DNA of 64,000 bases, from assembly GCF_000016665.1 (NCBI RefSeq), contig NC_009523.1, positions 4,091,501 through 4,155,500 on the forward strand, given 5' to 3'. Of this stretch, positions 60,528 through 64,000 are shown in pieces. The first letter of the stretch is position 1, and the number at the start of each line of letters is the position of its first letter. The notes under the pieces were generated by a model that worked only from the letters and a program-made list of their open reading frames with translations, ran no database searches and was not told the DNA's origin. The position numbers and the translations under genes were made by a program. Source of the stretch: Roseiflexus sp. RS-1 (GTDB lineage Bacteria > Chloroflexota > Chloroflexia > Chloroflexales > Roseiflexaceae).

Positions 60528-62596
60528 GCACCTTTCCTGAATGGATCGGCAATTACCGCCTGGAACGACAGATCGGCAAAGGCGGGATGAGCCAGGTCTG
60601 GCTGGCGCGTCATCGCACCCTGCGCGAACGGCGGGTGGCGATCAAAATCCTGCTGTCGCAGGACGCCGAATGGATCGACCGCTTCACCCGCGAGGCGGAG
60701 ATCACCAGTCAACTGCGTCACGAACATATCGTGCCGATCTATGACCACGGGTATCAGGCGCCCTTTCACTATACGGTCATGGAGTATGTCGCGGGCGGAT
60801 CGCTGCGCGACCTGCTCAACCAGTGTGGGCGTTTGCCGCTCGACCAGGCGGCGCATATCTTTCGCTGTGCTGCTGCTGCGCTCGATTATGCCCACGCGCA
60901 CGGCGTCGTTCACCGCGACATATCGACCGGCAACATTCTTGTCGAAAGCGCCGGTCAACGAGTGCTCCTCTCCGATTTCGGCATCGCCCGCGAATCGGGC
61001 AAGGCAGGGATGACGACCATCAACAAAGTGATGGGCACGCCAGGGTTCCTTTCCCCCGAACACGCTGCGTCGGCCACCGCAGTGACCCATCTCTCCGACA
61101 TCTATAGCCTGGGTGTCGTGTTGTTCATGATGCTCGCTGGCGCCTTGCCGTGGACGTACACGCCTGGTTTGGGCGAAGGTGGCGGACCGTTCGCGCCGCC
61201 GATGTCGCTGCGTGATCGCGGGGTTACCGGCGTGCCCGCCGAGGTTGACGATATTATTCGCACCATGCTGGCGCTCGAACCGGCAAAACGGTACCCCGGC
61301 GCCCGCGCAGCCGCCGATGCGCTCGACCAGGTGCTGCGGCGTCACTCCAGCACAACCCAGGTTAGCGCTGGCACACCGCCTGCTGCCGCTCCGGTTTCGC
61401 CAGCGCCGCCAGAAGCGCCGCACGCTGTTGAAAAGGTGCTGGCGGCTGACCTGATCAAAGCGCCGATGCAGGAAGCGCTCGAGCGGGCGAAAGAACTCAA
61501 CGATCCCCGCACGATTGCCGGTTTGCTGAATGCGTGGAGCCGGGCGCGACCGCTGGGTCTGCGTCGTCCATCACTGGGGCGCCTGGCGGAGATCCGGCAG
61601 ACGACGCACCGCAACATCTACTGGTACACCCTGCGCGTCCTGTACGAAACGCGCGAGCCAGCGCAAACCGCAGAAGAACCAGATTATACCTACCACAAGG
61701 ATCCCAAACTGGAACGTGAACTCGACCGGTGGGAGGTGAAGCTCCCCGCTCCCAGGGGGTTTGAGAATGAAGCGGGGGGCGTGGAGCGCCTCCCCGGTTC
61801 GACACGGGTCATTCAGTGCGATACGTGTAAAGGGATCGGACGGACGATCTGCGCGCGGTGCAACGGTCGCCGGCGCATCCCTGCCCCATCCACCTCACCG
61901 GCATTGAATGAAGCGCCGGGTGTCGCACAGGCTGCCGTCGCAGCAGACGGACGCAGGCGCCATAACTCCCTGGCTGTATCGACCGAAACGCCAGACGCGG
62001 CACAGGCTGCCGTCGCACCCCAACCAGAGGTCGCCGCCGCGCCGACGCTCATTCCGTGCCCCGACTGTCAGGGCACGGGCGGTATTCACTGCACACGCTG
62101 CGATGGCGTCAGTCGCCTGATCGTTCACAAAACTTTCCACTGGCTACGCCGGGCGACTCTCCTGACCGCGCACGACGATCTGCCCGGCATCGATGAACAG
62201 TGGCTGCAACGCAACTGCCGCAAGCGCGAGGTCTATCGTGAGCAGGCGAGCGAAGGATTTCGCCCCGAATGGCGACTGGTCGCAGAAGTGGATCGTCTGA
62301 TCAAACAGGCGGAAGAACGCCTGAATTCCGACACGCGCATTATTCTGAGCGAACTGGCGATCAGTTTTATTCCCGTCACCGAAATCGTCTTCGACCTTGA
62401 CGAATGGACGAAGCCAAAACAGCGCGGGCGCACTGCACAAAAGTGCGAACCGGTACTCTACCGCTGGTATATCTACGGCTTCGAGCGTCTCCTCCCCGAT
62501 GATCGGCGCTTCCTGAACTGGGATCGGATCGCCGCGCTGACGGCGACCGGACTGACCATCGTACTGGCAGTCGCACTGGCGCTGCTTATGATGTGA
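60524..62596 (+). CDS. Serine/threonine protein kinase with zinc-ribbon region
   Basis: A 690-residue protein. The N-terminal kinase has IGKGGMSQVWLA, VAIKIL, HRDISTGN and DFGIARE, and SPEH in the activation segment. A Pro/Ala linker leads to two DnaJ-like zinc sites: CDTCKGIGRTICARCNG and CPDCQGTGGIHCTRCDG. A hydrophobic C-terminal span (LTIVLAVALALLM) probably anchors it to the membrane. The start overlaps the ptsI stop (ATGA), so it is translationally coupled, which is odd for a kinase. Confidence 0.85.
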   Translation: MSTFPEWIGNYRLERQIGKGGMSQVWLARHRTLRERRVAIKILLSQDAEWIDRFTREAEITSQLRHEHIVPIYDHGYQAPFHYTVMEYVAGGSLRDLLNQCGRLPLDQAAHIFRCAAAALDYAHAHGVVHRDISTGNILVESAGQRVLLSDFGIARESGKAGMTTINKVMGTPGFLSPEHAASATAVTHLSDIYSLGVVLFMMLAGALPWTYTPGLGEGGGPFAPPMSLRDRGVTGVPAEVDDIIRTMLALEPAKRYPGARAAADALDQVLRRHSSTTQVSAGTPPAAAPVSPAPPEAPHAVEKVLAADLIKAPMQEALERAKELNDPRTIAGLLNAWSRARPLGLRRPSLGRLAEIRQTTHRNIYWYTLRVLYETREPAQTAEEPDYTYHKDPKLERELDRWEVKLPAPRGFENEAGGVERLPGSTRVIQCDTCKGIGRTICARCNGRRRIPAPSTSPALNEAPGVAQAAVAADGRRRHNSLAVSTETPDAAQAAVAPQPEVAAAPTLIPCPDCQGTGGIHCTRCDGVSRLIVHKTFHWLRRATLLTAHDDLPGIDEQWLQRNCRKREVYREQASEGFRPEWRLVAEVDRLIKQAEERLNSDTRIILSELAISFIPVTEIVFDLDEWTKPKQRGRTAQKCEPVLYRWYIYGFERLLPDDRRFLNWDRIAALTATGLTIVLAVALALLMM

Positions 62597-62683
62597 TAGT
62601 GACAGCCAACGCATTTGCTGCTATACTCACCCTGGCGCGATGCCTCGCGCCGAGGCGCCAATGTTCCGGAAAGCGAGAAAACC

Positions 62684-64000
62684 ATGTCCGATCTCCCCAT
62701 TCGCCGGATGCTGGTCTACCGGCACGGTGTCGGCTATTTTGAACGACGCGGTTCGGTCACCGGCGCCGAACTGCGCCTGACCTTCCCGCGCGCCGCGATG
62801 GACGATATTCTCAAAAGCCTGATTGTGCTCGATCTCGGCGCGGGGTATGTGCGCGGCATCGATTTCGAGACGCCGGAAGACCGCGAAGCGCAGATCAAAC
62901 GCGGTTCGATCCACCTTTCCGACACGCGCAGCCTGCTCGATCTGTTGCGCGACCTGCGCGGGCGACAGGTGCGTTTCTGGATCGACCCTGAGCGCCGCCA
63001 CGAAGCGCAGGGCGAGGAAACCGTCGAAGGGGCGGTGATCGGCATCGACGTCGATGAGGACGAACCGCTCGACCGCCCGCTGGTCTCGCTGTACATGGCG
63101 GAGCAGCGCGAAGTGCGCAGTATACCGGTGAAGCGCATCGCGCGCATGGTGATCCTGGATGATCGCGCTGCGTCGGATATGACCTACTTTCTGCGCGCGG
63201 CGCAGAGCGAGGAAGACCGCCGGGCAGCGATTGTGCGCCTCTCTGAGGGTGAGCACGACCTCCTGATCGGATACATCGCGCCTGCACCCGCCTGGCGCGT
63301 CAGTTACCGCCTGCTGGCGGAGCCGAAGACTGCTGATGGCGATCCGTCGAACGGGGACGGGCAGAGTGCGGGCGGGCGGGTAACGGTGCTATTGCAGGGG
63401 TGGGGAATGTTCGACAATCAACTCGATGAAGACCTGGAGGATGTTGAACTGACCCTGGTGGCAGGCATGCCGGTCTCGTTCCGCTATCGTTTGTACGAAC
63501 CGCGCACCCCTGAACGCCCACTGGTGCAGGACGATGAGCGCACCGTCGCCGCGCCAATCGAGTTTGCGGCGCAGAGCGCACCGCCCGCCCCCGGCGCCAT
63601 CAGGGAAAGATTGCGCAGCACGGCATTTCCCGGCGCAGCGGAAAGCAATGTCAGGTCACACTATTCCCTGGACGATCTCGGTCTCAGTCTTGATGAAGTC
63701 GAACATTCGGCGCCGTCGGTCGGCATTGGCGAAGAGCGCGGCGCGTTGTTCCAGTACCGCGTGGCGCATCCGATCAGCGTGGCACGCGGACGTTCGGCAA
63801 TGGCGCCGATTGTCAACCGACGCCTGGACGGGCGCAAGGAACTGCTCTACAACGGTCGCAAACAGCCGCATCACCCCGTCGCCAGTCTGCGGATGTTGAA
63901 CGAAACCGGACTGACCCTGGAACGCGGTCCAGTGACGGTCGTCGAGCGGGGGGACTACGCTGGCGAAGCGGTACTGCCGTTCACGCGCGCAGGCGCCGAA
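62684..64000 (+). CDS. DUF4139-like protein, cut by window edge
   Basis: The first 439 residues of a larger protein. Signs of the family are the N-terminal VYRHGVGYFERRG, then AAMDDILKSLIVLD, and later WRVSYRLL and LEDVELTLVAGMPVSFRY, which resemble DUF4139/DUF4140 (mucoidy-inhibitor A-like) proteins. The role is unknown, and the C-terminus lies outside the window. It lies 87 bp after the kinase gene on the same strand. Confidence 0.65.
   Translation, partial: MSDLPIRRMLVYRHGVGYFERRGSVTGAELRLTFPRAAMDDILKSLIVLDLGAGYVRGIDFETPEDREAQIKRGSIHLSDTRSLLDLLRDLRGRQVRFWIDPERRHEAQGEETVEGAVIGIDVDEDEPLDRPLVSLYMAEQREVRSIPVKRIARMVILDDRAASDMTYFLRAAQSEEDRRAAIVRLSEGEHDLLIGYIAPAPAWRVSYRLLAEPKTADGDPSNGDGQSAGGRVTVLLQGWGMFDNQLDEDLEDVELTLVAGMPVSFRYRLYEPRTPERPLVQDDERTVAAPIEFAAQSAPPAPGAIRERLRSTAFPGAAESNVRSHYSLDDLGLSLDEVEHSAPSVGIGEERGALFQYRVAHPISVARGRSAMAPIVNRRLDGRKELLYNGRKQPHHPVASLRMLNETGLTLERGPVTVVERGDYAGEAVLPFTRAGAE

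Overview
The window comes from a filamentous anoxygenic phototroph of the Chloroflexota, almost certainly genus Roseiflexus. The evidence is a single-gene fusion of the reaction-centre L and M subunits, a tetraheme cytochrome pufC, light-harvesting alpha and beta polypeptides very close to the ones I know from R. castenholzii, a bch cluster without chlorosome genes, high GC, and intergenic regions crowded with short dispersed repeats.

Layout. 1-6.3 kb: 3' part of dnaK, a CvpA-like protein, rsfS, a small membrane protein, sucD, a YggS-type PLP protein and a low-molecular-weight phosphatase. 6.3-13.3 kb: a STAND-like NTPase with about 25 near-identical helical repeats, a repeat-filled spacer, and a caspase-fold protease; the two proteins share a short glycine-rich motif and look like a two-gene conflict or regulated-death module. 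13.5-14.6 kb: an IS110-type element. 15-22.2 kb (minus strand): bchF-bchC-bchX-DUF169-small membrane protein-bchY-bchZ. 22.5 kb: a universal stress protein. 23.4-30.05 kb (minus strand): pufB-pufA-pufLM-pufC-bchG-bchP-puhE. 30.5-32.1 kb: a divergent MerR/B12-binding regulator with a structured leader, then an unknown gene. 32.1-37.3 kb: transglutaminase, alpha-E and ATP-grasp genes, split by an IS5-type element that sits inside a heptamer repeat array. 37.6-44.1 kb: a two-component system, an ABC-2 permease, ribokinase, a HAD phosphatase, lrgAB and an SDR. 44.1-49.7 kb: a LOG protein, a DUF58 protein, a partner-switching cluster (two anti-sigma kinases plus STAS) and an acyl-CoA carboxylase. 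50-51.9 kb: a membrane protein, a GNAT, and thioredoxin with a CsoR/CstR-type repressor. 52.1-64 kb: a glycerol/dihydroxyacetone operon (dhaK, dhaL, glpABC, dhaM, HPr, ptsI) running into a Ser/Thr kinase and a DUF4139-like gene cut by the window edge.

How the genes work together. The two minus-strand photosynthesis clusters cover bacteriochlorophyllide ring reduction and side-chain chemistry (bchF, C, X, Y, Z), tail attachment and reduction (bchG, bchP), and the reaction-centre and antenna proteins (puf). The MerR/B12 regulator is divergent from puf and is the obvious candidate regulator. Glycerol 3-phosphate is oxidised by GlpABC and dihydroxyacetone is phosphorylated by DhaKLM, with phosphate supplied by EI and HPr; no sugar permease is in sight. 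I saw no tRNA, rRNA or CRISPR array.
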